The notes below the pieces were generated by a model. It was not told where the DNA came from and ran no database searches. It saw only the letters and a list, made by a program, of their open reading frames with translations. Positions 55,517-63,999 of a stretch of 64,000 nucleotides of DNA are shown here, piece after piece. The DNA is from Bugula neritina. Lineage: Eukaryota; Bryozoa; Gymnolaemata; Cheilostomatida; Bugulidae. The stretch spans positions 10,566,973-10,630,972 of the forward strand of contig OZ037770.1 in NCBI GenBank assembly GCA_964035545.1. The letters run 5' to 3'. Position 1 is the stretch's first letter. Every line of letters starts with the position of its first letter. The position numbers were made by a program, and so were the translations under genes.

Positions 55517-56851
55517 TCATGATGTTGAAGCTCTTGTTGCTACTCGAGTCTTATCAATTTCAATCAGATCATCTGTTTCTGTGTACACTAATACGCTTAT
55601 TGTTTCTTCAGTTGGCTTACGAAAGGTTAAATCAAGAGTTGTGGTACTTTGACGAATCAAGTGGATTCCTTCACCATGACACTGATCAGGAGTATTATCA
55701 AAAGCAAATAAGCAGACACTTTCTTTAAATTCTTCCAAAGATATATTGTTGCCCTCATTCATGAAGCTTTTATCGCATACTGACATGAGGTTATGATATG
55801 CACGTGCATAGATATCTTTCCCAAAGTTAAGTTGCAAAGGAGTGTTAAGTACATTATGACCATTTACAGTTAGATTTACTGAGGACACATCATAATTTTC
55901 AAATTTGAACGGAGAGTGGAGGTATGAGCCATTTTTTGCTGTATGACTAACTAATCCAACAATAACAATCTTTGCTTCTTGTTTGTTTTGCAGAATGTTG
56001 ATGCGTTCATTTTGTCTACCGGGAGAAATGGTAAAAAACTGTGTGTCTGTTTGATGAATTGGGTAGAGAACCTTTTTTCCTTGATTCAGAAGAGTCATGT
56101 GTGATGTTGCAATACTCGGATGAACACGGACTTTCCTCACAAGAAGTTCAGCACTAATGATTTCAATTTTATAATCAGTTTCATGTCCTTCTGTTTTTTG
56201 AAGCACAAAGTCTGCATTGTTTCTTTGAAGTTTAATATTGATGACAAGTCCCGGAATAAGGTAACGAGGCTGGTTGAATAATACACTATTTGGTCGTCCA
56301 ATAAGATCGAGAGTTTTACTCAAAGACACTTTATTTACTCTGGATGTCATTTTGGTCTGTTGTTGAGCAGATAATTTTTCAGTGTGGTTCTCAAACATTT
56401 CATCTTCAATCCAAAGATGTGGAGTGATGTGAGTAGATTTAGCATCTTTTCCAAAGTTGAGCTTATTTGAGAGGAAAGCTTTATGAGCGTAATTTGCTTC
56501 ATGTTCAATTTCTTTTCCATTTATTTGAATTGTCAAAGATTGAAACAACGAATGTAGTAAATTGTTGCTTGGAGCAATTTTTTTGTCGTCATCCACATTA
56601 GCTAATTCCGTTCCATCTTGTTTTAGCACTTTACATTGCACATGAAGAAACGAGTTACTCAAGTCTAAATAGTGATCAGTATTTCCATCAATTTCAAATT
56701 CGATCGGTGCATTTCCTCTTGGTGCTCGTAGTGGACCAAGTTCATGAATTTCACCTTCAAGAACACTAGTTTTTGATAAAGGAACACTGAATAAGTCAAG
56801 CTCATGAGCTGTGCTTTCCTGTGAATCTTTATTAAGTTTATGAAAATTCAT
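55517..56851 (-). CDS. Candidate double jelly-roll major capsid protein (F54H12.2-like)
   Basis: 444 aa. The N-terminal block ELDLFSVPLSKTSV (18-31), APIEFEI (48-54), YLDLSNSFLHVQCKV (61-75), then NLLHSLFQSLTIQINGKEI (97-115) and a YAHKAFLSNKLNFGKDA segment follow the pattern of the F54H12.2-like family, found beside integrase and polymerase genes in many invertebrate genomes. I infer that this family is the capsid protein of these elements, because it is the longest structural-type frame, is beta-rich, and sits with a penton-like partner. The fold itself cannot be read from sequence. It is the last gene before the gap, with its stop 27 bp from the Ns. The start is the ATG 17 bp after the stop of the upstream gene. 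Confidence 0.75.
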   Translation of the reverse strand: MNFHKLNKDSQESTAHELDLFSVPLSKTSVLEGEIHELGPLRAPRGNAPIEFEIDGNTDHYLDLSNSFLHVQCKVLKQDGTELANVDDDKKIAPSNNLLHSLFQSLTIQINGKEIEHEANYAHKAFLSNKLNFGKDAKSTHITPHLWIEDEMFENHTEKLSAQQQTKMTSRVNKVSLSKTLDLIGRPNSVLFNQPRYLIPGLVINIKLQRNNADFVLQKTEGHETDYKIEIISAELLVRKVRVHPSIATSHMTLLNQGKKVLYPIHQTDTQFFTISPGRQNERINILQNKQEAKIVIVGLVSHTAKNGSYLHSPFKFENYDVSSVNLTVNGHNVLNTPLQLNFGKDIYARAYHNLMSVCDKSFMNEGNNISLEEFKESVCLFAFDNTPDQCHGEGIHLIRQSTTTLDLTFRKPTEETISVLVYTETDDLIEIDKTRVATRASTS

Positions 56852-56868
56852 CTTTATCCTTCCAGGTT

Positions 56869-57294
56869 TTAGGTGAAAATGTCTTTAGTCAATCTTCGAC
56901 GTTTGTTTTTAGAAGTTTTGTGCTGAATTCGTCTGGGTTTACTTCGTTTCTTAGCTCCGCCTACTTTTGAACTAAATATTGAAGACGTTAAATCATTGAA
57001 CAACTTTTTTCCGCCTTGGGTTAAATTGTCTTTAGCTGTATCATTGAAAGATTTTCCTTCCAAAAGATCATTAGCTATACTGGCTCCACTGTTTATTAAT
57101 TGTTTACCAGCAGTTTTTGCAACAGATTTTAGAACGGGTGCAATCCCTTTAAATATTTTTGAAAATACACCACCTAATCCACTCCCACGTTGAATAGTCT
57201 GACCTTTAAAAACTGGCAGGGTTCCACCTGCCTGATTAGAATAATACGTTTTATAATGCGAAGAAGTTGCATCAAATCTATAAGGAACTTTCAT
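56869..57294 (-). CDS. Basic virion-core-like protein
   Basis: 141 aa. The N-terminus is MKVPYRFDATSSHYKTYYSN, a Gly-rich segment (GSGLGGVFSKIFKG) leads into an amphipathic helix region (about 37-75), and the C-terminus is strongly basic (114-136, with KKRSKPRR and KNKRRR). Small basic proteins with an amphipathic segment next to capsid genes resemble adenoviral core or membrane-lytic minor proteins (pX/pVI type) by composition and position only. Its ATG overlaps the TGA of the upstream minor capsid gene (ATGA), typical of the compact arrangement here. A role in DNA condensation or membrane penetration is inferred. Confidence 0.55.
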   Translation of the reverse strand: MKVPYRFDATSSHYKTYYSNQAGGTLPVFKGQTIQRGSGLGGVFSKIFKGIAPVLKSVAKTAGKQLINSGASIANDLLEGKSFNDTAKDNLTQGGKKLFNDLTSSIFSSKVGGAKKRSKPRRIQHKTSKNKRRRLTKDIFT

Positions 57295-58046
57295 TGTCTC
57301 GTGAAATGAAGTGTCAGAACAACTTTCCCGCTTGCGAATGGCACAATGTCACCATTATCTCGTCTTATATTGATCTCTACTGTATCCTGCAAAGTCTTGT
57401 TGACAGCAACGTATTGAATGTGATGAAATCTTACCCAATTAATGTAAGATTTTTTTGCGATTCGCTCCACAGGTACAACCCTCAAAAGAGGCACCATTGA
57501 ATCCCCAACAATTCGGTTTTGTACAACATCAGCATACACATACAATGCTGTAAAGCCTTCCGTGATATCAGAATGACCTTCCTCATAAATTCCCACAGTG
57601 TAAAATTTCCCTGGTAACTTTGTCAACCCAAGCATGTTTAAAATATTTTGACTAAATGATATTCCAAAACCAACTGACCTATCTAAAACCTTAAGAATTA
57701 CTTTGTTTTTGATATCATCGTAATGAAGAACAATATCGTTATCAACTTGGGCATTTCTAAATATTTTCTGGATTTGATTAATTAGTTCAGATATAGTAGA
57801 ATATACCCCATCAAACAATTTAAAATTAACAGGAGGGTGAGAATCATCAAATCTTATTGTTACAGTTCCATCAACTACATTCTTCCAAGTTGATGGAAAC
57901 TGAATTTCAGAGAGTCCAACCTTCCACTCTCCCTCAAAGTAAGGGAGCGTTGTAGGCAGTTTAACTTTAAATGTGTGTTGATTATTTTTAGGAAATTCAA
58001 TCATAGATGAATTGGAAGGAAGCACTGCGTAGAATGAACTAGTCAT
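57291..58046 (-). CDS. Candidate minor capsid (penton-like) protein
   Basis: 251 aa from the ATG at 58046 (MTSSFYAVLPSNSS). An open frame continues upstream to an ATG at 58160, but that part overlaps the integrase 3' end and looks unlike the rest, so the inner start is preferred. Landmarks: TLPYFEGEWKVGLSEIQFP, the GISFSQNILNMLGL segment, TALYVYADVVQNRIVGDSMV then PLLRVVPV, and a C-terminal IEINIRRDNGDIVPFASGK block ending VVLTLHF. This pattern recurs next to F54H12.2-like genes in other invertebrate elements. A beta-sandwich penton or vertex role is inferred from neighbourhood and size. The stop overlaps the next ATG. Confidence 0.65.
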   Translation of the reverse strand: MTSSFYAVLPSNSSMIEFPKNNQHTFKVKLPTTLPYFEGEWKVGLSEIQFPSTWKNVVDGTVTIRFDDSHPPVNFKLFDGVYSTISELINQIQKIFRNAQVDNDIVLHYDDIKNKVILKVLDRSVGFGISFSQNILNMLGLTKLPGKFYTVGIYEEGHSDITEGFTALYVYADVVQNRIVGDSMVPLLRVVPVERIAKKSYINWVRFHHIQYVAVNKTLQDTVEINIRRDNGDIVPFASGKVVLTLHFTRQ

Positions 58047-58128
58047 GATGATCAATGGTAAAATGAATTTTATTGTAGTTGACAACAATATAAATATATG
58101 AAACAACTGATTTTTTATTCTTGTAAAT

Positions 58129-59214
58129 TTATTTAAAATTAGACTTGGAAATCCATTCATTAAATTTTGCAGGATATCCCTTAAACTTTACCAAATATTC
58201 AATTTTCCGACCAACTTTTCGCTGATCGAGAATCTTTTCTACTGCGAATTTGTCAGACTGCATGACTTTTTGCAGCTCATCCTCATAGTATGAACCGTGA
58301 ATTAATTCGTTTTGTTGATCTTTAAGACGGTAAGTTACAGGATCAGTTTCTAAAACTTGACTAACAATAAAAGTTTCTATAGACCAATTTTCTATATATC
58401 CTTTGCTAAAAACATGTTTGTACTTGCTTATTCTAACCATGTCATTAATTTTTAGCCTTGCTTTCAAAAGATTAGGCGCTTTCAAGTTTCCATACAAATT
58501 AAGCCAAACATCTTCTTCATTTTTCCTATCAATGTTTGCTGGTGAAAATTTTGTTGATGAGTGGACGGTATTGTTATATGAATCAACAATGTGTTCGATG
58601 ACATTAGTCCAGTTATGCTCCTGGGTTTTGGTAAACCATCGATATAATCTAGTTTGAAGAGTTCTATTAAACCTCTCTACAACTGCCCCCTTTATGTCAT
58701 CATTTTCTGATGAAAAGTGTAATATATCAAACTTTGTTAATAAAGTCTTGACCTGTGTATTATAAAATTCTTTTCCTTTGTCTGTTTGCAGCACCCTACA
58801 TCTGCGTGAAGTAAATATTTCTTTCAATTTTTGAGCGACCTCTTTTCCAGATTTTGACTTTAACGGCTTAGCCCATGAAAACTTTGAAAACACATCCACA
58901 ACAGTTAGGATATAACCATGATTAGAATTTGAATTTTTGTGTTTTTGCATGTCAATCAGATCAGCTTGGAACTGATCATTTATTCCACTAGCTAATGTAG
59001 ATCTTCGATTAAATTTTCGCCTAACAGGCTTGTGAAGAGTATAAGCTTCTTGAGATTGCAACCATTTTGAAATTGTTCTAGGTTTATATTTATATCCATT
59101 CTCAACCAAACGTTTGGAAAATACACGCTTTCCACCTAAGCTTCCAACTTCTCGTGGATTGAAATAAAAATTGTTTAATGTGCTAGAGGTTTTGGCTTTG
59201 CGCTTTTTGGTCAT
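58129..59214 (-). CDS. Retrovirus-type DDE integrase with C-terminal chromodomain (F54H12.3-like)
   Basis: 361 aa. It joins the linear element DNA to the host chromosome. The rve catalytic core shows D85 (FQADLIDM), D145 (VLQTDKGKEF) and E180 (GAVVERFNRTLQTRLY), with 34 residues between the second Asp and the Glu, as in retroviral and Polinton integrases. An SH3-like region (about 255-320) is followed by a chromodomain (324-360: VEKILDQR, then YLVKFKGYPAKFNEWISKSN), which in related integrases guides insertion to modified histones. A classical HHCC zinc finger is not seen at the N-terminus. The start ATG overlaps the TGA of the upstream gene. All catalytic residues are present, so the enzyme may be functional. 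Confidence 0.95.
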   Translation of the reverse strand: MTKKRKAKTSSTLNNFYFNPREVGSLGGKRVFSKRLVENGYKYKPRTISKWLQSQEAYTLHKPVRRKFNRRSTLASGINDQFQADLIDMQKHKNSNSNHGYILTVVDVFSKFSWAKPLKSKSGKEVAQKLKEIFTSRRCRVLQTDKGKEFYNTQVKTLLTKFDILHFSSENDDIKGAVVERFNRTLQTRLYRWFTKTQEHNWTNVIEHIVDSYNNTVHSSTKFSPANIDRKNEEDVWLNLYGNLKAPNLLKARLKINDMVRISKYKHVFSKGYIENWSIETFIVSQVLETDPVTYRLKDQQNELIHGSYYEDELQKVMQSDKFAVEKILDQRKVGRKIEYLVKFKGYPAKFNEWISKSNFK

Positions 59215-59966
59215 TTTGAAGAAACCCAGTTTTTCAGTATGTCATCTACTGTTTGAGACGAATATTTATATGGAGCTAAACGCCTTTGAGGCTTGCTTTT
59301 CTTCATTTTTGGAATAAGACTTATCTTAGATGCTATTGGAGGGTTTTGGACATGGCTCTTGGACAATATCTGTTTAGCTGGGTATCCTTCTGCATTCAAA
59401 TTTTCTACAAACTGTGTAAATAACGCATCGCTTGTTATTGGTTTTTTGCTTCGTACTGCATCATTGATTAATTGATTAACATTTGAGCCTCTTAATACTT
59501 GATCTTTGTAAAGCAGTTCGTTATTTTGATTAACAGAAAATGAGTTGTTGTTTTTCAAGAAATCCACCAGTTTACGAGCTTTTTGACGGTATGATGTAGG
59601 AATACTGTCAAGTGATTCTTCAAGAGATTGAAACTGTTTAATGCTTTCGTTTTCTGTAGTATTTTTTAAGTCTATAGTTTTTGAAGCAGGTTCACCAAGG
59701 ATTGCTTCAGATTTTGAGGTTTCAAGAGCATTTCTAAAGTTTCTGATATATTTCTCTAGTAGTGCATTGTATTTTTCAACCTTCTCAAAATCTGTCAAGT
59801 CTGATTTATTTAGTGTTTCATCCATTTTTTGATCTATATCTTTTACATTTTTAATATTTGGATGCGCAAACATGTCAGAATTATTTTGTTGCTCTTCATT
59901 TCTAGCACTAGCAGCCGATTTAAGCATTTCATATTTTGATGGATCAATTAAGTAATACTTTTTCAT
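59211..59966 (-). CDS. Coiled-coil protein of the element, unknown function
   Basis: 251 aa, highly charged and helical. It has DLTDFEKVEKYNALLEKYIR (about 55-75), a helical middle (LEESLDSIPTSYRQKARKLV), and a basic tail (KMKKSKPQRRLAPYKYSSQ) ending DDILKNWVSSK. Proteins with a DKEKVxxYxxxLxxY-type helix occupy the same position upstream of the integrase in related invertebrate elements. There are no catalytic motifs or transmembrane helix. It could be a terminal-protein, scaffold or core component; I cannot decide. Its start follows the stop of the small basic protein by 4 bp, and its stop overlaps the integrase ATG. Confidence 0.6.
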   Translation of the reverse strand: MKKYYLIDPSKYEMLKSAASARNEEQQNNSDMFAHPNIKNVKDIDQKMDETLNKSDLTDFEKVEKYNALLEKYIRNFRNALETSKSEAILGEPASKTIDLKNTTENESIKQFQSLEESLDSIPTSYRQKARKLVDFLKNNNSFSVNQNNELLYKDQVLRGSNVNQLINDAVRSKKPITSDALFTQFVENLNAEGYPAKQILSKSHVQNPPIASKISLIPKMKKSKPQRRLAPYKYSSQTVDDILKNWVSSK

Positions 59967-59970
59967 AATG

Positions 59971-60291
59971 TCAATTTAAAAGTCCACCCATCAAGATCTT
60001 AGCAAGAGGCTTCAACAGCAATCCAATAAATCCACCCTTTTGAATAATTTTGCGTTTATTTTTGACACTCGACTTATTAGTGAGAGCTTTTAATTGTTTA
60101 TGATGCTTCCTAAGATTATTGAACTGCTTTGAAGTCAAAGGAACATTTCCTTTAATTATATTGCAAGCACAATCACAAAGTGCACCAATTAAATCACTAT
60201 TAGCAGATTTAAGCAAGGTTTTCTTTTTTTGAGGTGATGCCCTATGAAGCTTTTGTAATTCTGAAAGGTTTCTTTTAAAGCGCAGAGACAT
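59971..60291 (-). CDS. Small basic protein with hydrophobic C-terminus
   Basis: 106 aa. The N-terminal two thirds is Lys/Arg-rich (FKRNLSELQKLHRASPQKKK, later LRKHHKQLKAL) with a CDCAC cluster. After a polybasic turn (KNKRRKIIQKGG-like; here VKNKRKIIQKGGF) comes a hydrophobic or amphipathic end, IGLLLKPLAKILMGGLL. The combination suggests DNA or membrane interaction, such as a minor virion protein. A similar small gene accompanies the capsid-integrase-polymerase set in related elements. It is the first gene after the 260-bp spacer, so a promoter probably lies just upstream. Confidence 0.6.
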   Translation of the reverse strand: MSLRFKRNLSELQKLHRASPQKKKTLLKSANSDLIGALCDCACNIIKGNVPLTSKQFNNLRKHHKQLKALTNKSSVKNKRKIIQKGGFIGLLLKPLAKILMGGLLN

Positions 60292-60552
60292 TGTGACAAA
60301 TTGGATGCTAAACTATCTATGACAAAGGAATGAAGTGTGCAATTATAATATACATTTTTAATCTAAAAGACCAAGTATGAAGTTTTATATTTTAGTTTAT
60401 TTTTAGTAAGTTATAAAAACCAACACCCATACATTTGTAAAAACACCATAATTGTAAAAGCAAAAAAATATTTAAAAGTAAAAGATAATAATATAAGATT
60501 CATTTTTATACATCAAAATATATACACAATATTTGGAATAACAGCACGATAT
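60292..60552 (-). promoter_or_regulatory. Intergenic spacer, likely promoter of the structural gene cluster
   Basis: This is the only long gap between genes of the element. It is AT-rich, with TATA-like sequences on the minus strand (TATTATAAT about 45 bp before the next ATG; TTTTATAAC near 60412-60420). It also holds the 3' end signals of the polymerase gene; no canonical AATAAA in sense was seen. The assignment is by position only. Confidence 0.35.
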
Positions 60553-63500
60553 CTACATATCAAGTGGAAAAGTAGTAACTCCATCACTATGTACTTTTCG
60601 CTTAGCATAGAAAAAACTAAGACCAGCTCTAGTTTGATTATAAGTCATGACTTTGTTGTTGTGCCTCATAATTCCCCTATTTGTTCCATGCACCCTAGAT
60701 TTGTTATTTAGCACATTTAAAAATTCTTCTTTTTTTATGTCATTACATCGTTTCATTATGCCTTTTGTACTAAGTTTGTTACCCTCATCTCCAAAACAAA
60801 AATAGGTTTTTGAATTCAGAGCAATAATTCCTTTTCCACGGAATTCTTGTTTAAATAGACCAGGGGTCCTTCGGTGAAAATTAAAAGACTCTTTACAGCA
60901 GTTACTCATTTTCCAAGCACCAAAATTTACTTTACATTCAACAAATTGGGTTTTATGAGTATCACAAAATTCTGGAACAAACCATTTATCATACTCATCA
61001 AAGAACTGATGACGCTTTTGGGGAATCACGAGGTCTTCAAAGTCACCACTCATAGCAAAGTAAGCACTGTCAGTGTCCATCTGAACATATTCAAAGTCTG
61101 ACCTATCAAAATACTTCAACATAAGGTCATAATAAAATTCAAGCATTCGAAGCTTAGCTAGCTGTAAAATTGAAAAACCAATAACAATAGGAGTGTCTAA
61201 TTTAATTCTTTCTTTACTCATTTGAATTTCAAATAATTCATCATCGAGCTCTTCTACAGACATAAAATGTTTACTACCTACAAGCTTTTGAGCAGCATTT
61301 AAATTAGAAACAAATTTTACATCAGTAAAACGCTCTTTATTTGTTATAGTTGCACCATATATTACATTACCGCAAAGCTTCGATGTTTCAGCAAGAATTT
61401 TCATGGAAGAGTCTTTGTCAGCATTACGTCTCATTTGACATACAGACTCTCCAAATTTCACAAAGCATTTATGCTGTTTAAATTGAACAACCTGATAAAT
61501 ATTAGAAACACATAGTCCATGTGATAAATACCACCTAAGAAGCGGAGTAAGTACCAAAATCTTTTTGCCATAGTAACTACCAATAAGTGTCTTTTGAGCC
61601 TGTTTTAACATGTCATAGTGTACAGCATATTTTAACATATCCTCTGACAAGTCAGATCTACTTAAACTTGCATGTTTAAAAATTGGTGTCATTTCAGAAA
61701 ACTTAGATTTCAAACTGTCAGGAACATATAAATCACATTCTACAAAACCATAAAATAAATTGTTTTCAACTGCATTAAGAATATCTTTTTCAGTCATTGG
61801 TTTATTTTCCTCCATTGCTCTAGAAAAAAACGAAGCTACAAAATCTTTACAATGTTTTAAAAACTTCTTATAACTTTCCCATTGGCATTCATATATCACC
61901 TCAAGTCTATAACCTAATGCACGGATATAAGATTCTTTTATTTTAGTGTCTTGGTACAATGATGTCATTGATTTTCCGTTGATTGGATTAAATACTACCC
62001 CTTTTGTTTTTACACACTTATGTCCATGAAATAAACAACCATGAAACTGAAAAACTGTTTTCAATTGCTTGCAATAACCATCTACTGGGAGCCCGTGTTG
62101 CCCAACTTTTTGTTCACCCTTATTATATTTATGTTGAATAAACACACCATTCAAGTAGGAGCAGTACTCTAACCATTCAACACTCAGTCTCCCAAAATAG
62201 TCACAAAACTTTGGACGAAAGTTATTTTCTTTACGTCTCCTAATGATTGAACCTGTTGGAAGTTCTTGCATAGCACAATACAAATACAAAGCATTGGCAT
62301 CAAAGCCAAACACATTTTTACAAACTTTTGATTTACTACCAAATGAATTTTTACGAATAAAAGTTTTGTCAGCTTCATGATATCTGTGGAAAACAATACT
62401 TGGACCCCCAATAATATTATTCCGTATAGTTTTATACAAGTCTGCATCTTTTCTGCCAATCAACGGAATAGAAAAGTTTTTAGTATTTGATTCATTAAAT
62501 AACCATTTAGTAGCTAAAGATGGAACACTAATTCCATCCTTGAACATATCTATGCCTTTTTCTCGATAAACCATGTGTTGTTTTTCAACTGCCTCTAAAA
62601 ATGGTAATACATCAAGATTGTTGTAATAAATTAAATAATCTTTCATTGTGAGCATGCTTTTGTTTTGCCAAACCTGTTTACAATTCTGATAGTCTGCTGC
62701 TGTGATATTTGATTGAGTTAGACTACTGTAGAAAGCTTCATGTGCAGGCAGAGAATTCTCATTGAGCTTTTCTAATGATGTGACATATTCATATGGGAAA
62801 AAGCCTTTCTTCATACTACAATTGTATGCTTTGATGAAATTTGCATATGAAAACCCTGGAGCTATAAAATTTATGATGTCAAGAAATTTTAAATGTTTAG
62901 TTTTGATACACTTCATTGCATTGTTTCTTTTTATTACAAATTGAATTTTATCATGCTTCAATAGATTTCTAACAAGTGGGGTTCTCATGCAATTTATATC
63001 GTACTTTTGGCTATTAAAACCAATAACTGGAAGCTCACTAAAATAGGATTCTAGTTGCATTTTTAGATTTTCAATAGACCTGTTATTGTAAACTTTCTGA
63101 TTAGACCAATTCATGCTTTGAAAATTTTTTTCTGATAAAAGCTGATCATTTTTGACAGTCTCAAGGTCATTAAAAATGTTTTCAAATTGTTTTAGACATA
63201 ACTGTTTGGCAACTGAACTTAATAGCTCAAGGTAAATTACAAAACCTTCCATGAGCTCATCAACATTTCCATTTGATACTAAGCATAGGGGGCTAGTATA
63301 GCCAGGAATATTAGAGCAAACACTGATGCTCATCACCTTGTGGTTAGACGTAAAAGAAAGCATAGATGTATTACAGTTACTAATCGGTTCAAGATAACAC
63401 TCAATGTCAAAAGTTGCACGATATGGGTAAAATCTTAATTGAGGTGGAATAGTTATTCCTGTTTGCTCTTCAATAATTTCAAATATTGATGGTTTAGGAA

Positions 63501-63999
63501 AAAAGGTTTCTTGAGGGTAAATTAATCGAGATTGCGCTTTGGCACATCCAGTTGTGTGCCTTGTTAAATTTGATCTGCGGTCAAAACATTGGGAGCAGGT
63601 CTTGCACTTGAAGCATTTACAAAAAGTCTGAACATTTTTAATATAGCACAAGTGGTTTTTGTAAGCACATAAATTAAGTTCATGCATGTTTGATTTCATT
63701 GACTGTACTAGAATTGAGGACACTCCAAAGCTATCCAATGTGTAAACTGTAATTTTTATATTGAAAATTTCTTCCAATAGACCAAAATCTTGAATATCCA
63801 CACCCTCAAATGACTTTTTATTACACTGGAGTGATTTTACAGCACAAAAATTTCGAAAGAATTTGAGAGTCAATTGCTCAATGCGTTTGACACACATGCA
63901 TTTTGTTTTACATTTGCATATTTTGCTGAGAGCAAGAGCACGAAAGAAACATAGATTGTCATTATATTTTCCATGATGGTTAGAGGTAAGCGAAACAAT
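60553..63999 (-). CDS. Family B DNA polymerase of the element, 5' end beyond the window
   Basis: 1114 aa from the ATG at 63897, but the frame stays open to the window edge, so the real start lies outside. Numbering from that ATG: C2HC finger (C101, C104, H114, C118); exonuclease motifs FDIEC (D164, E166), FNSQKYD (N295, D300) and YYNNLD (D429); polymerase motif A DANALYLYC (D533), motif B KLCGNVIYG (K838-G846), and motif C DTDS (939-942). TPGLFKQEF and SKTYFCF follow in the thumb region. This is the protein-primed type used by Polintons and adenoviruses to copy linear genomes, with proofreading residues intact. Between motifs A and B, residues 604-671 carry a VSR-like signature. Upstream of the ATG an OTU-like motif is encoded. 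Confidence 0.95.
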   Translation of the reverse strand: MVSLTSNHHGKYNDNLCFFRALALSKICKCKTKCMCVKRIEQLTLKFFRNFCAVKSLQCNKKSFEGVDIQDFGLLEEIFNIKITVYTLDSFGVSSILVQSMKSNMHELNLCAYKNHLCYIKNVQTFCKCFKCKTCSQCFDRRSNLTRHTTGCAKAQSRLIYPQETFFPKPSIFEIIEEQTGITIPPQLRFYPYRATFDIECYLEPISNCNTSMLSFTSNHKVMSISVCSNIPGYTSPLCLVSNGNVDELMEGFVIYLELLSSVAKQLCLKQFENIFNDLETVKNDQLLSEKNFQSMNWSNQKVYNNRSIENLKMQLESYFSELPVIGFNSQKYDINCMRTPLVRNLLKHDKIQFVIKRNNAMKCIKTKHLKFLDIINFIAPGFSYANFIKAYNCSMKKGFFPYEYVTSLEKLNENSLPAHEAFYSSLTQSNITAADYQNCKQVWQNKSMLTMKDYLIYYNNLDVLPFLEAVEKQHMVYREKGIDMFKDGISVPSLATKWLFNESNTKNFSIPLIGRKDADLYKTIRNNIIGGPSIVFHRYHEADKTFIRKNSFGSKSKVCKNVFGFDANALYLYCAMQELPTGSIIRRRKENNFRPKFCDYFGRLSVEWLEYCSYLNGVFIQHKYNKGEQKVGQHGLPVDGYCKQLKTVFQFHGCLFHGHKCVKTKGVVFNPINGKSMTSLYQDTKIKESYIRALGYRLEVIYECQWESYKKFLKHCKDFVASFFSRAMEENKPMTEKDILNAVENNLFYGFVECDLYVPDSLKSKFSEMTPIFKHASLSRSDLSEDMLKYAVHYDMLKQAQKTLIGSYYGKKILVLTPLLRWYLSHGLCVSNIYQVVQFKQHKCFVKFGESVCQMRRNADKDSSMKILAETSKLCGNVIYGATITNKERFTDVKFVSNLNAAQKLVGSKHFMSVEELDDELFEIQMSKERIKLDTPIVIGFSILQLAKLRMLEFYYDLMLKYFDRSDFEYVQMDTDSAYFAMSGDFEDLVIPQKRHQFFDEYDKWFVPEFCDTHKTQFVECKVNFGAWKMSNCCKESFNFHRRTPGLFKQEFRGKGIIALNSKTYFCFGDEGNKLSTKGIMKRCNDIKKEEFLNVLNNKSRVHGTNRGIMRHNNKVMTYNQTRAGLSFFYAKRKVHSDGVTTFPLDM

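Noticed and set aside
58047-58160. N-terminal extension of the minor capsid frame
   Set aside because: It overlaps the integrase 3' end and is unlike the rest; the ATG at 58046 gives a compact arrangement.
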